Program-made: the position numbers and the translations under genes | The notes under the pieces: model-generated | What the model was told of the DNA's origin: nothing | Databases searched by the model: none | What the model saw: only the letters and a program-made list of their open reading frames with translations | Part shown: positions 50,101-62,578 of the stretch, piece after piece | Layout: every line of letters starts with the position of its first letter | Position numbering within the stretch: the first letter of the stretch is position 1 | Assembly (NCBI RefSeq): GCF_009870125.1 | Contig: NC_046680.1 | Span: 17,689,501 to 17,753,500 of the forward strand | Source: Drosophila pseudoobscura | Taxonomy: Eukaryota; Arthropoda; Insecta; Diptera; Drosophilidae | Length of the DNA: 64,000 bases | Direction: 5' to 3'

Positions 50101-51440
50101 CGGACATATGCGACCCAAGTGGACGAGTGTCTGTCTCCAGCCATCCCCCGTCTCTGCGTCTGTGTGGAAAGGTCGCCAGAGTCAGTGGCAGTGGCAGTGC
50201 CAGACCCAGACCCGGACTCCGACCCGGACCCGGACACCGGAGTAGTGGCCCATTCATCCAGGCGCACATACTTCATTGTAATGTATGGCAGGCACCCATA
50301 GACCAGCCAAATGCGAACCACACCAACAACCAGAACAGCAGAGAGCATAGGATAGGCCCAGAGAGTCCGCGTAACACATAAAACACTTTTCCGTTGTGCT
50401 GAAGTTTCGCATATTTTTGCGTTCGTCGCGGCTTTTGATGGGCACTGGCGCACAGTGGTGCAAGGTGGCCCCGAAATGTGGGGAGGTCTAACTTTTGTTT
50501 AGAATCGCCGACAAATCTGCGGTCTGTTCCAATGTGCCTTGAGTGGTGGCTGTGCAACACGACAAATTGCAAGTCTATTGAATTTTTATTAGAAGCATAA
50601 ATCAAAAGAGCGTTAGATCTGCCGGACAACGTTTTGGGCAGGGGTTCGATAAATATGTCAAATAGATGTTTGTCCAGAGATGGCCAGCAGCAAAGTGAGG
50701 GTTAAGAAAAAGAAAACGACACTGTGTCGTCTGGCGATAGGCGGGCGTTGATGAGGAGGTGCCTAGCAGTGAATGGAAGCCAAAAATACTATTATATTTT
50801 AAATTATCAATGGTTTGATCTAGATTTCAGCACTCTCAGTGATTCAGTGTCTGGTTATTTTCCCAATCTATCCACTTAAGCACCAAACTCTGTATTTAGT
50901 TCTTGCTTTCGATGAGTATTATCATCTTAATTGATCGCAGGCCATAAATTTAACGGGCGAATGTCGTGGCGCTATTTTCGCATACCAAAAGGTTGCCAGA
51001 TCATGCAACATCAAACAGCTGATGGAACTAAAGGAATTTTCCAATAAAGTACAAACTTTTAATCTAAATTATGAGAGAGAGGGAATCATAAATAAACACT
51101 GGCTAGTAATGACACACATTCTGTCCGAATGAAAACAAAAGCGAAATTCGGACCGTCCCACCAGCCATCAGTGGGTTAAGGCACGCCAACCTCCCCTCCG
51201 CTGAGCCTACAAAGCAAAGCAAAGTAAAACAAAACTAATTGGAAAACCAATACGTTAACAGCGTAATCGAAGCACTAAACGGTTATCAGGTCGGCAAAAA
51301 AAAACACAGATTGTGGCACACACTGGGGCAGGGGAAGGGGGTCTGTAGGAGGTGAGGGGCTAGGGCTATTGACACTTACTTTGCTGCCGTTGGAGTTTCA
51401 GGGAAGAGGCGCTGCAGCTGGCATCGGACACATTTTCCAT
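47154..51440 (-). CDS. Unknown low-complexity protein, 469 aa
   Basis: Four exons join in phase: 51440-51380, 49140-48521, 48460-47944 and 47365-47154, with stop TGA at 47156-47154. The start MENVSDASCSASSLKLQRQQ is the ATG of exon 1. The protein is rich in Ser, Thr, Ala and Gln and is probably mostly disordered. Parts that look more constrained are a basic stretch near IKAKNVLIRSQSSGKLS, a hydrophobic NASNIILLRGTRNENGQIII, the segment LQTLKRLEKSQSILVIRNS, and a C-terminal helix-like tail, REQINSLERKVLKTLNDFEL, close to the end. There is no signal peptide or membrane segment. The composition suggests a nuclear regulatory protein, which is inference. Exon 4 uses a TTAG acceptor that fits by phase, but its polypyrimidine tract is weak, so the C-terminus is the least certain part. 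Confidence 0.65.
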
Positions 51441-51981
51441 GTGCCTGGCTTTTTCACAATTTTAGAACGAACAATAACCTCGCAGCGGGACATCTACTAG
51501 ATTTTCGGATGCATTTTTGCACACACAACACCTTACACACACACACACTCGCAAGCGTGCACACGAACACAGGTGTAGGAGCAGAACTCTGGGGATAGAT
51601 ATCGAAAAAAGGTAAACAAAACTTGTCCACGACTTTTTGTCTTGCTACGGGGGGCGTGCACGTTTTATGGGGGTTGTGATGTGTCCTTGTCTGCAGATGC
51701 ATTTAATGCAATAAAAAATCAATAATATTCCTTTTTCACACACGAAATTATTAAAAAAAAAACTAGCGAAAATATTTGGTTACTCCAAAACTAGTGCTGT
51801 TAAATGCACCAGAGTTTCCACTTCACAGCACTAAAATTAATCGATTAATCCACAGCTGTTGGGAGTGTGCTGCCACCTAGTTACAAGCATTGTGGCGCCT
51901 AAATTTGCTAATTTGAAATTTTTTTCTGTTCGCATAGTAACTTTATTTCCGTTTAAGTTGCTTTTTAAAGCTCTTCGCTAA

Positions 51982-52209
51982 ATGTTTTTGTTTTTATTAC
52001 AGAAAATCCATAAAATCCATTTTCCTAATAAAGCAAAAACTTTCGCCACATTTTCCTGTGCAGCCTTCCCTTTTCCGTTGCTGAACGGCGAAGCGGAAGT
52101 ATCACTATCCCGCTTTCTCAATGGGCGGGCGGCGACGAAGCAGAATGACACTAGTCAACAAACACGACGAAATACACCAAAATACTGGCATCCAAGCGAA
52201 TTTTCATAA
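51982..52209 (+). CDS. Possible small ORF, 75 aa
   Basis: An ATG at 51982 opens 75 codons, divergent from the gene ending at 51440. TTTTTATTACAG just after the ATG also looks like a splice acceptor, so this may be the second exon of a short plus-strand gene. The product is basic with no recognised domain and ends TPKYWHPSEFS. It may be chance; base composition is somewhat GC-richer than the flanks. Confidence 0.25.
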   Translation: MFLFLLQKIHKIHFPNKAKTFATFSCAAFPFPLLNGEAEVSLSRFLNGRAATKQNDTSQQTRRNTPKYWHPSEFS

Positions 52210-52494
52210 AAAAAAACAATGTTATAAAAATACATTAATCGTACATTAAACAAAAAAATCATAACTCATTAATCAATTGTGGTCTATCAGAAAAAGTGGG
52301 TCTGATGTCAGGGTTTTTTTCTGGCTGTTGACTAGTGTAATTGGCAGTGCCAGTCGGTGCCAGTGTTCCAGGCTGGCTATCTATTTGTCGTTGTTGTCGC
52401 TTTTGTTGCACATTGAAAATAATATACAAAATAATTGAATTACTCGAAATGTGGTGTGTGCATGTACATATGCAAATGTATGAGTAAGGGGCGT

Positions 52495-52887
52495 TCAGGG
52501 TGGCGGGTACTGATAAGCAAGCTCCATCAATGCTAAAGCGCGCCAGAGATCGTTTCGTTTGTCAGCACAGGGTGCCTCTCGTCTCGCCTCACTCGTCTTC
52601 TTACGTATGATAAGAGCCGCATTTGGAATTAAGCGTGAATCGAAAACGTGACTGTCCCTCCGCTCGAGCATCGGCACGTAAATTATGCTGATGACACGGG
52701 GCTGTATCTGCCACTCCGCCCGGCCAGGCAGGCAGGGCAGGCTCAAGCTCACAATTCCAATGATTGCTGCGGTATTGAAAAATACCAGCACGTTTCTACC
52801 AGCCAGACCCGAAAGAATTGCTGGTAACTGGCTTCGGCTGCCATTTGATCGCTGCACACAAATATTTACAATACCATTTAATGACAT
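52495..52887 (-). CDS. Possible intronless gene, 130 aa, unknown function
   Basis: ATG at 52887, TGA ending at 52495. The composition is balanced and not low-complexity. A hydrophobic stretch (NVLVFFNTAAIIGIVSLSLP, about residues 33-52) could be a membrane segment or a buried core. The second half is basic with the ending ALALMELAYQYPPP. No family is recognised. In favour of coding: length, lack of repeats and a third-position mix like nearby exons. Against: overlapping shorter frames on the plus strand and no visible poly(A) signal. Confidence 0.45.
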   Translation of the reverse strand: MSLNGIVNICVQRSNGSRSQLPAILSGLAGRNVLVFFNTAAIIGIVSLSLPCLPGRAEWQIQPRVISIIYVPMLERRDSHVFDSRLIPNAALIIRKKTSEARREAPCADKRNDLWRALALMELAYQYPPP

Positions 52888-52909
52888 TTTGCCACAAAAA
52901 TAATCTGAT

Positions 52910-55320
52910 CTGTAAAAAATCAGTACTTGACTGTTGGATACCTCTTAAATTTAGAGAGATAAACTCTGGTAACAATAGGAATTTATTTGAAATAGAACAT
53001 AGTCACACTCCCATATCTATAAATTCTGGATACCAGAGCTTTCTTGCTTCTCTTTTAGACTCCGAAGGGTTCTGCCTACCCTTGTATACAGCGAGTACCG
53101 GGTATCAGCTCCGCCCCACCACACCTCCCGCACCAAGACGGATCGCAATGACTTTTTCTGGTTTTATGCATTTATTTGGTTAATTGGGCCTTTGAACTCG
53201 TCGCCAAAGACGAAAACAGAGAGACGATGATGAAAACGAAGCAGAGATAAAGTCATGCGCGACGAAACTTGATTTAAAACAAAGCGGATCCCCGCGAATC
53301 CCCTCCAGACCAACACCCCCTACGGAGAGGGCCGAGACGCTGTCAACGCCCCCTTGGCGACGGCGGGCGAAGATAATGAAAATAAAAACACGCCAATCAA
53401 AATGCAATTGCAATATGAAATATCCATATATTAATTATACCAATAATCTCACATTCTTTTCAGGGGGCGTATGGTGTACGGGATGGAGATGGCCGCCCCC
53501 ACATGATCAGGATCTGAGTCACCTTGTGAACTGTGGCAACAGAGTTAGGAAATAGCTCAATGAAAACAAAATGCAGGTTTTTTTTGGCCGGCGGAAAGGC
53601 AACTGGTAATAAAAATGCAGCGAGAGAGAAAATACCAATAAAATCAGTAGCTGCAGCAGCCACATCGCAGTGAGCGGCCTCTAACTGTAAATGGCCAATA
53701 GGTATGTGTGTAGTTGTTGCTTTTTTTGTAATGCGTTCAGCTTGAGAGTAATAGAGTTAGAGAGAGAGAGAGAGAGAGAGTAGTATGAGAGAGTGTGTGA
53801 ATCAGTGCAAAAATCGCAGGTATGTAGATGGAGGCGATAAGACACAGGCCATGTAAGACCAGGAGAGCGCACAGTGGGAGAGAAGACAAGCAGGTGGAGA
53901 TCATTTCCTAGAACGAACATGGAGGGCCTTGGCTTTAGAAATCTGCAGAAAATTTCGACATTGCCCAGATCTTATAATTTTTGTTGGCTACATTTCCATT
54001 CTGAAATGACACCCGTTCCACCGTGCTTGCTCCATTGCTCTCAGCTCCATTACATTACTCCGTACTCCGCCGCCGACTGCAGTCGGATGCCGTTGGCACA
54101 CACACACACAGGCACAAGTACGCACACTCTTGCATACGAAGCCGGTTTTTTGGGGAGCCTTAACCCAACAGCAGTCAAAATGTGGCAAAACGTAGAAAAG
54201 GAAAAATGTGTGCTGGAAAAATGCACGGCATGCAACAAAACAATAGCAAGAGCAGCGGCAACAAAAGCTACAGCGATAGCTAACTATATGGCTAACAAAT
54301 AATCAAAATCCTCTCGTCGTACATTATACGGTTGACTGAGGAAACCAGTTCCATTGCAATTCCAACCGATCAAACAGCACCAGAAATTACGTATCACGAA
54401 AATAAATATTTTTATACTCTAGCAAGAAGTGCTGTAATTTTGGGCAGTTGTTTACCATGCTTATGGACAGCATCAACAGCCGGTAAATAATCTAAACAAA
54501 TCATTCGAATCGTGTGGTTATTTTTTATATAAAAGCCATCGGAGAGATCAATCAAAAGTGTATATAAAGCTTCGGCTCAGAAAGCTTGTCTTCACTTTCT
54601 TGCTTTTGTGTTGCTTCTTCTTCTTTTGCGGCTGCCAGCAGCAGCAATAACAACGACAATATTGTCTTTGAGCCTGGTCTTTGTCTTTGCGTCGAGCTAA
54701 AGTTACATACACATATATACATACATATGCACATAAATACTAATGTAGACTGTCATTTCTGTTTGTTTGTGTGTGTTATTTGTGCATTCCTAATTGTGCC
54801 CACCTGTCGTTGTAATTTTAATTTGTCGAAACCATTTAAATAGAGGATCTGGAGTTGGGTCCATATGTTCTCGCAATTGTGGAAGGAAAACATTTTTCTG
54901 GCTAAATGTAAAAACAATTGAGGAGCAGCAACAGGTAAACAAGCAGAAATAACCACACATACACACACCTAGGCGGACATATGTTCGCTCCAAGCTGTTA
55001 CTGTGTGTGTGAGTGAGTCCGCAACTCCGACCACAAAAGAGAAAACTACGCTTAATCTCCTACGCTGGAAACTGGTGGGTATGTGAGTGCGTGCATATGT
55101 TTGTATATTTGATCTGCAGAGGCTCTTTTATCTCTAGTTTACGCAGTACATATAATTTCCTCCTTCGTAATTATATTAAATAAAATAAAATATGGAATGG
55201 GGAATACCTTATTTAAAAAGGAACAGCAGGCTTCAATGTCCATCATCCAAGTTCCATTTGATGTAGAGAATTTGATGAAACACCTAGCCGATCCTCTGGC
55301 TCAATAACTAGTTTTACATT
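52910..55320. other. Spacer; no gene seen
   Basis: Holds a (GA)n tract at 53758-53780 and CA-rich and AT-rich DNA. Short frames on both strands lack domains. Confidence 0.5.
53758..53780. repeat. (GA)n microsatellite
   Basis: Perfect dinucleotide run in spacer DNA. Confidence 0.9.
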
Positions 55321-55855
55321 GCCTACCAGGGCTGGTGTAAAACGATCCGCTCTCATGGTAAAAACGACTAGTGCTTCGATCTGGGTTCTCTGGGTGGTAA
55401 GCTGCACGCAAGTCTGCCGTGCCCGAGGAGAGCCAGCGGTGTGCAGCCCTGGCAAGCCATGTCGGTGCAAAGCGAAAGAGCCCCGTAAGTATTTTGGTCA
55501 AATCAAGTCCCGCAGTCTCTTGGCAGACGGCGCGATCGAAAACAAACCATCGGACCGTGAAGGTGCTGAGGATATTCCACATCGCATGGTTGTTGTAGTA
55601 GAGGTGGTTGTTGTTGCTGTTGCTGCTGCGGCTGCTGTTATCGTAAATTTGCGCAGTTCGTTCGCTAATAGAAAAAAATGAGAGGAGAGGGACAGCGACT
55701 AGAGAGCGCGCGCAAAAACTAAACTGTATTTTTTTTGAATTACAACGAGACGACAAGCCGCCTGCGTCGCCGCACCTTATTGCCTGCCGTGCCAGCCACC
55801 TTTCCAGCATCCCGCAGCATCCTTGCCCCCGCCGTGAGCGTCCGTCGCGTGTAAC

Positions 55856-55863
55856 TATAAAAA
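55856..55863 (+). promoter_or_regulatory. TATA box of a likely ced-6 leader exon
   Basis: TATAAAAA with a TCATC initiator-like site about 32 bp downstream (near 55888), the usual spacing. It precedes an ATG-free leader and a good donor at 56004. Confidence 0.5.
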
Positions 55864-55887
55864 TCTGTGCCGCCGCAGAGCACCATC

Positions 55888-56003
55888 ATCGCATCAATTG
55901 CACTAATTTCTTCAATCAACGGACAAGGCAAACCATAACGAAATCAAGATTTCCAGATTTTAAACGAGTGAAACTAGCGAAAATTGTTTAACAAGTAACT
56001 AAA
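55888..56003 (+). other. ced-6: Probable non-coding first exon of ced-6
   Basis: Starts near the initiator after the TATA box and ends at CTAAA followed by the donor GTAAGTG. It contains no ATG and has stops in all useful frames, so it can only be leader. The next plus-strand acceptor with coding after it is the ced-6 exon at 59636. The link is inferred from strand, order and absence of another plus-strand gene. Confidence 0.45.
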
Positions 56004-59000
56004 GTAAGTGTGCGATTACCAGCAACTAAATCCGCGCTTAAAAGATAAATTTCCCTGGGATTTTGTGTCTGCAAAAAATTAAACGTTTGTTTGTCTTACA
56101 CGTCATTTTCTGCAGAGTCATTAACGAAAGGCAGGTCATGAGAGAAAAAGAGAGAAGAGAGAGCGCCCGATCAGTGAGTGGGTGGAAGAGAGACCTGGAG
56201 AGCAAGAGACTGCAGATTGCAATACTGATGTCTTTGTTTGGCTTGAAATTTGTTTAAAAGTACTTAAAACCATTAAAACTACAACAAAAAAAAAACAATC
56301 ACTCATCTGCTCCCTGTTTCTCTCACAGTATTTCTCCATAATCTCATCTGAACAATTGTTTATCTCACTGGCTCTCTTTTGCTCTCCCCCATGGTATACC
56401 ATTATAAGGTAAGGCGGCCTCGTTTAGTAGCGTTGGTTTGGATGCTTATGTCGTGGTATGACCTTACCTTATATAGTTGTACCACGTTCCCCCCTTTTTG
56501 AGAGTGTGTGTGTGTGCGAGTGCAAGTGAATTAAACGAAACGACTTGAAAAAGTTGGAGCTGGGCTTTTTTGTTGTGTAGTCCGCAGCTGTCTCCCGTCG
56601 TGTACGTATGTGATTGGCGCCGTGGCGCTCTAGAAATAGCGGTGAAACACTTTTGTAACTGTGCTCCTCGCCTCTCTCCTCCTCGCCGACTGTCGGGATT
56701 TACGGTATGCGTGTTGTGGCTGATCTGATGCTGCGGTTAACTGTAAAAAGAAAAGCAAAAGTGCTCATGTACTTAGTCTCCAAATACAATGGGCATTAAA
56801 AAATTAGCATTTGTGTGTCAGTGTGCTGCTCAATGAAATCTCTTGTGTGTGCTTTCTGCATGGCCATCTTGCAACACATTCCCGTAATTGCCGCAAACAA
56901 ATAGTCACGCACAAAAGCAAACATCACGCAGAGCCCACCCCGCTTCCCCCTTCTGCTAATTATGAAAGTTTGCCATAAAAAAGCCGCTCTCTTCTGTTTG
57001 TTGTTTCTGCTGGCTGGCTGCCTGACTGGCTGACTGGCCTTGTGCAATGCTCTACAGTCGCTGTCCACCAAAAGCACACACCTGTTGAAGAGTGAAGCGT
57101 GCTTGTGCCACCAGTGTGTGTTGCCCATCTCCAAAGAAAGTGTCTGCTCAGCAGGGGAGGAAAGAAAATACCCATAAACACAGGGAAACACGACGTCAGC
57201 AGAGAGCTGGGCATAAAATATATGACTGACAAACGATTGAAACGCTGGAGAGAAACGAAAATGGTTCACAATCATTTCACAGTCAGTGCACAGCGCAGGT
57301 CCACTTGGATCTGAGTACAAACCGCCTCCACCTGCCGCCGTTCGCCCCGCTCCCGCCTCCCCACTGCTCCCACTTCAGAGCATGTTCGGGCATATTCTCG
57401 TACCGCCATTTACATATTGGATGTACTTAACGACTCTCTGCCGTTCGTCTAATCTCCCTCTGCGGTATCCAGTGATGACTGCATAGCTTTTTGAAACTTA
57501 AATCTAGCTTTCTTAGAAATATGGGATAAAAGGGAATTAGAATTGCGGAAATTAGTTAAAATTTGACTTGGAATTGGATTTGTCAGGCATTTAGACAGTC
57601 TTGACAATTTGGAGCTCATTGTTGCACCGAGCATTTCCCATTCTGTAATGTATCCCCATAAATGTGGGGGATTAGTGTCAAGCAGCTCTTGTTACATTAT
57701 CAGCAGCAGCAATTCAGCTAATTCCAGCACTCACTTATTGATGTGTTTTTATTTTTGTGTTTTGCCTACGCTGTCTGCATTCCAAATGATGCGGGACGGG
57801 AAGGATTGATGTGGTGGCGGGGAGGAGCAGCATCAGAAGCATCTACAAGTGCGACGTCGAGAACGACTTCCGCGACATCTCTTAAATATAGTATATGTAA
57901 ATTTGTACACTTGTAGATTGTGTGTGTGTAGATAAGTACATATGTACATATGTATGTGTGTGTATGTATGCTTTTGCGGTTTAGTTGTCGACATTATCTT
58001 TTGTACGTCGTTTGAAAATGTTGCTGCTGTTTAGTTGTTTAGTTAATTTTTTGTGTGCGGTGTGCCTCTCCCCATAATTGCCTCCACACAGGGTGCCCCC
58101 GGTACTCGATTCGATTCAAATCGTTTTGTTTTTACAGTGGCACTGTGCTATTTTCGAATTTTTGTATTTTATAGCCCGCCATCGGTCGGTCGCTGTCGCT
58201 GTCGTCATCGTAGAGCCGCAGTCTCAGTCGTAGTCGTCTCTGTCCGTTTTTGGCCAATTTAGCTTTCGCTTTTGTGCGATTGCCTAATGCCACCACCACT
58301 ATCCACACTCTGCTCTGCCTGCCCCTCCTCAATGCCGCTGGCAACTCCAAAATAAATCAAACTTAAGAAATACATGTGTACACACACACAAAACCGAATG
58401 TGAGCTTGCATGAAACAATCACAGAAAAAAAACAAAAACAACCAAAGCCTCATTAAATTTTGCAAGATTTTTCTTAATTATGAGACGGCACGAAATGTGA
58501 GAATTGCACGAGAGAACCCACAAAAGGTCCCGCGTCCGTCCCCAAGGTGTGACTTTGATCCAAAAGCCAGCTTGGCGACTTTGTTCTAATTTTGGTTGGG
58601 TTGCTTTTTTTCCTGAGAAACTTTTGTCTTATTGTCTGTCTTGGCGGTGTCAGACACAATGACGTCCAAATGTACTTACCTGTACGTGCGGACAGTGCGT
58701 TTCGACACTGTACGACAACCCATATGGCTGTGGGAAAAGTTACGACAGTAAAAAAATAGATATTCCATTCCATTCTCGTTTTAATTCAAAAATCAATCAT
58801 TCAATTTTACGAGTACTCTCGATAAACCGGAAATAATTCTACAATAAGATTCAATTGAAATGGACCTTTATTATTATTCTTCTTCTCGGAAATTAATGCA
58901 TAAATCCCCTCGGGCTTCATAATAATTATATTCGACACATTTCAAATTAACATTTTAGTAGAAGCCATACGCTTTCACGTGATTGCCAGCCAGTTCATGA

Positions 59001-59635
59001 CTCACTGCGATTAGCATCCATATTCAATAACAAAAGATATCCCAAAGCGTTCTCACTCCGGAGCCATCGAATGGTGGCGATCCGTGACCTCATTCTGAGA
59101 CTAAAACTAAAACGCATATGCTGAAACGCACTGTAGACACACTGTACAAGTACTTATGTACCTACATATGTATATATGGGTTATATCCAGGTCCAAGTGC
59201 AATGATGGCTGATAGCTGCTGCCTGCTGCCTGGTAGTGCCTCCCAGCAACAGGTTTGCCGCTGACGTAGATGACAGTGTGGGGATTGGCTTACATGAGGC
59301 TGCACCTGAACCACAGATACCTCCCACCCCGTCGTGTCTTTCTCAGCCTCTCAGTACCCCCTAGAGGGTTCTCTCTGTCTCTCTGTCTCTGTGTGTACCG
59401 CGAACACGATTTGCAATTAGCCAAAAGAATACATTTAGATTCAGTTGGTTGTATAACAATAATTAGCAGTATAGCAATACAGCAGCCAGCATCCAGCTCT
59501 GGCGACAGCTGGAATTCATTTGTATTTGCAATCAGAGAGGGATTGATGGGTTGGATGGGATGAATGGGGAAAAACCCCGCTGGCCAAAGTTCAAATTGAA
59601 TCTCATTTCTCATTTAAATTCCGATTCCGATTGCA
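56004..59635. other. Probable ced-6 first intron or spacer
   Basis: 3.6 kb without a supportable coding region. Contains TGTATG-type and CT-rich tracts. It ends at the acceptor CCGATTGCAG before 59636. Confidence 0.5.
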
Positions 59636-59669
59636 GCCTCGAAAGACAAAGAAGACGCCAACGACGACG

Positions 59670-61621
59670 ATGCCTTATCAGCCAGCAAACAGCAGTGGGA
59701 GCACCGGGGGCAGCAAAACGGCTGCCAAGATGGCGCAGCTGAAGTTCTGGAATAAGCAAAATAACAACAAACAGCTACAGCAGGACAAGGACAAGGACTC
59801 GGCCAACGAGGGTAACATCAGCAGCGGCAACAACAACAGCGGCGGCGGCAGCAGCAACGGTGGCGACTCCAAGAGCGAGTCAAAGAGCGGCAAGCGCAAC
59901 TGGCTGCATACGCCCGAGCAGCTCATCAGCGGACATGCGGTCTATCTAGTCAAGGTGAGTGTGATCCGAGATGCAAGTGTGACGACCCAGCCATTGTCTC
60001 TCTGTCCCTCTATTTGGCGCAGTTCTTTGGTAACCTGAGCGTGGACCAGCCCAAGGGCATCGAGGTGGTCAAGGAAGCCATACGGAAGCTACAGTTTGCC
60101 CAGCAAATGAAGAAGGCGGCCACGGGCACCCAGGAGAAGTTCACGAAGCTCGAGATAACAATCAGCATCAAGGGGGTGGCCATCCAGGAGCCGCGCACCC
60201 ACAAGATTCTGCATCAGTTCCCGCTGTACAATATCTCGTATTGTGCGGACGAGAAGGGTGTCAAGAAGTTCTTTAGCTTCATTGCCAAGACGGTCAAGAC
60301 GCGGGAGGGCGAGTCGACGATAACGACGAATGGCCATACCAATGGCAGCGGCAACGGCAGCCCCAAAACCGAGGAGACCCACGAGTGCTTTGTCTTTATT
60401 TCGAACAAATTGGCTTCGGACATAACGCTGACCATTGGCCAAGCCTTCGATTTGGCCTACAGGTGAGGGAGAGCAATTAGCTTGAAATAGTTAGCTTCAA
60501 CTGAACTGAGATTTGTTTTTGACTGTAGAAAGTACATGGACAGCACCGAGAAGACAAATCTGAGCAAGGCGCAACAGCAGATCAATCATCTGCAGCAAAC
60601 AGTTACCCAGTACAAGGAGCGACTGAGCGAATTGTCCGCAAAATTGCCAAAGGCCGAGCTGGATGCCATGCTCTTTAAACTGGGCATCAAGGACATTCTG
60701 GAGGCGCCACCCACCAGTGAGCTGCAGAATGGAATCGATGCCAGCGGCGAGGCCCTGAGCAACGGCAAGCTGGGTAAGATTAAATCAAATGCGGCGGTAT
60801 CCTTTCAATTGATTGCCCAACTGTATTGCAGACGAGGATAAGCTGCTGATTGACACCATTTCCACGACGGCCTCGGTCCACTCAGCGTCGCCTAGCTCCT
60901 TCTTGCCCATTGTGCCGCCGCGGAACACTCTGTCGAGCCAGATCAGCATCAGCGGCAAGAGCAACAGCCAGAAGATGGATGAGCTGCTGCTGAACTCCGA
61001 TTCGGACAGCGATTTCGATCCACGTGCCGAAGAGGCCACCCAGGACAATGGCAGCAATGGCCGCAATGCCATCAGCAATGATCTGTTCGGCTTCGAGCCA
61101 CCCAAGAGCTTTGGCCAGCAGCTCTTCTTCAACAACAACGATCACAAGTTGCAGAACAACAACACCAACAGCAACAGCACCAACAACAACATTACCAATA
61201 GCAGCTTATTGATCAACAGCAGCAACAGCATCAGCATAAACAGCAGTGGCTTCTCCAGCGAGCTGAACATAACGCCGCCTCTATGTAGGTTGAAATATTC
61301 CATAAGCTAAAGTGTCATTGATAATGGTTGGTTATTTTGTCATTGCAGTGGCGCCGCCGCCAAAGATTGCTGCACCCAGACGCAGCACGTCGGTGACAAC
61401 GAGCAATGGGCTGAATGGCAACACAGATCTATTCGGCTCGGATCCTTTCGAGATGAGCAATGGTCCGACCATCTTTAAGGTGAGTGATATACCTGATATA
61501 CCACAACCTATCACAATACACGAAATTCATATGGAAATGTTTTACTCCTTCCATTTTACAGCAGAATCAGCTGAACATCGATGACTTTACGCTGGAGAGC
61601 TTGGATCCGCTGCGAAAGTAG
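59670..61621 (+). CDS. ced-6: Ced-6, PTB-domain engulfment adaptor (GULP1 orthologue)
   Basis: Ced-6 binds the NPxY motif of the engulfment receptor Draper and helps glia and phagocytes clear dead cells. Six coding exons join in phase to 537 residues: 59670-59954, 60023-60462, 60529-60773, 60832-61284, 61349-61479 and 61562-61621. Parts: an Asn/Ser/Gly-rich start (about 1-75); PTB domain (about 79-240, from LHTPEQLISGHAVYLVK through TLTIGQAFDLAYRKYMDS); a leucine-rich coiled coil (about 250-280, NLSKAQQQINHLQQTVTQYK); and a long C-terminal tail with DLFGFEPP and SDPFEM motifs typical of clathrin-adaptor binding, ending ESLDPLRK. The exon begins at 59636 and the frame is open to its start, so an upstream start cannot be excluded, but 59670 is the first ATG. 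The gene converges on the minus-strand gene at the right edge. Confidence 0.93.
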
Positions 61622-62310
61622 ATATCAAGGAAGTGCTATCAAGGCCATTTCAGCTGGGAAAGCAATTTTCAGATTCATCCCACTGTATGGATATCTATCC
61701 GTTAAACGTTATCCTTTATCCGTTTGAACGTTTTCCCCCGACGTTTCTCCAAATCGCACGCATTCCAATTGCAATTCGAATTATTGAATGAATGTGTATT
61801 ATTGTTTATATATATATTCTATTCTATTGTATTGTATTGTATTGTATTTATTATCATTGATTTTTTGTCGATTTTATATTGCATATTATTATGATGATTC
61901 CCCCACTATTATTATTATAATTATAAATACATATGATTATTATCTGAGATCGGATCGAGATCAAAGGAAATCAAAGAACAACAGCAATCCATAATGTAAT
62001 GCACTCTTTGTTTAAACATCATCCAATTTGTTGCTGTTGTCTGAAAATAGTCTAAACGAATGTCGAGCGAACAATGTTAACAAGTGATAATGTGAGAAAA
62101 AACAAAAAAAAGCAATGCTAAACAAAACTAAAACTAAATGTGAGAACTTGTATAAAATAATTGTAAAGAGAAGCCCAAAACGAATGAGAACCGATTATTG
62201 TATAGCACCACCAGCAAAATGAACAATATTTAATGTTATCGATGCAATATAGAAAATTATTATTATTATTATTATTGTGTATGTAAAGAATAAAATGTAG
62301 TGCCTAAAAG
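61622..62310 (+). other. ced-6: 3' UTR of ced-6
   Basis: AT-rich, ORF-free stretch after the ced-6 stop, with (TATTG)n at about 61821-61848 and (ATT)n near 62260-62276. It ends shortly after an AATAAA at 62289-62294. Confidence 0.6.
62289..62294 (+). promoter_or_regulatory. Poly(A) signal of ced-6
   Basis: AATAAA about 670 bp after the stop, in AT-rich DNA. Confidence 0.6.
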
Positions 62311-62578
62311 AAAACACCATCGCGTCGCCAGTTGATCTTTAACAATTATCATTATGTATTTCTACCATCGATTTTCATTTTCAATAACAACACGAAAACT
62401 TAGTTCACTAACGTTGCTGCCATGAATACGAGTGGCGACTGCTGCTGTTTGGGAATGTCTTTGCCTAGAGCTAGTGATGTGTGTCCTTGTATATCCAACT
62501 GTTGCTGTTGTTCCTGAATCGTCATATGTAAGTCCTTAACCTGAGTAGCAGTTAACAGCTGCGTGCGCGGAATCGGCC

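Noticed and set aside
55301..55810. 169-codon minus frame
   Set aside because: Overlaps the likely ced-6 leader and TATA box, has no recognisable domain, and competes with other frames on both strands.
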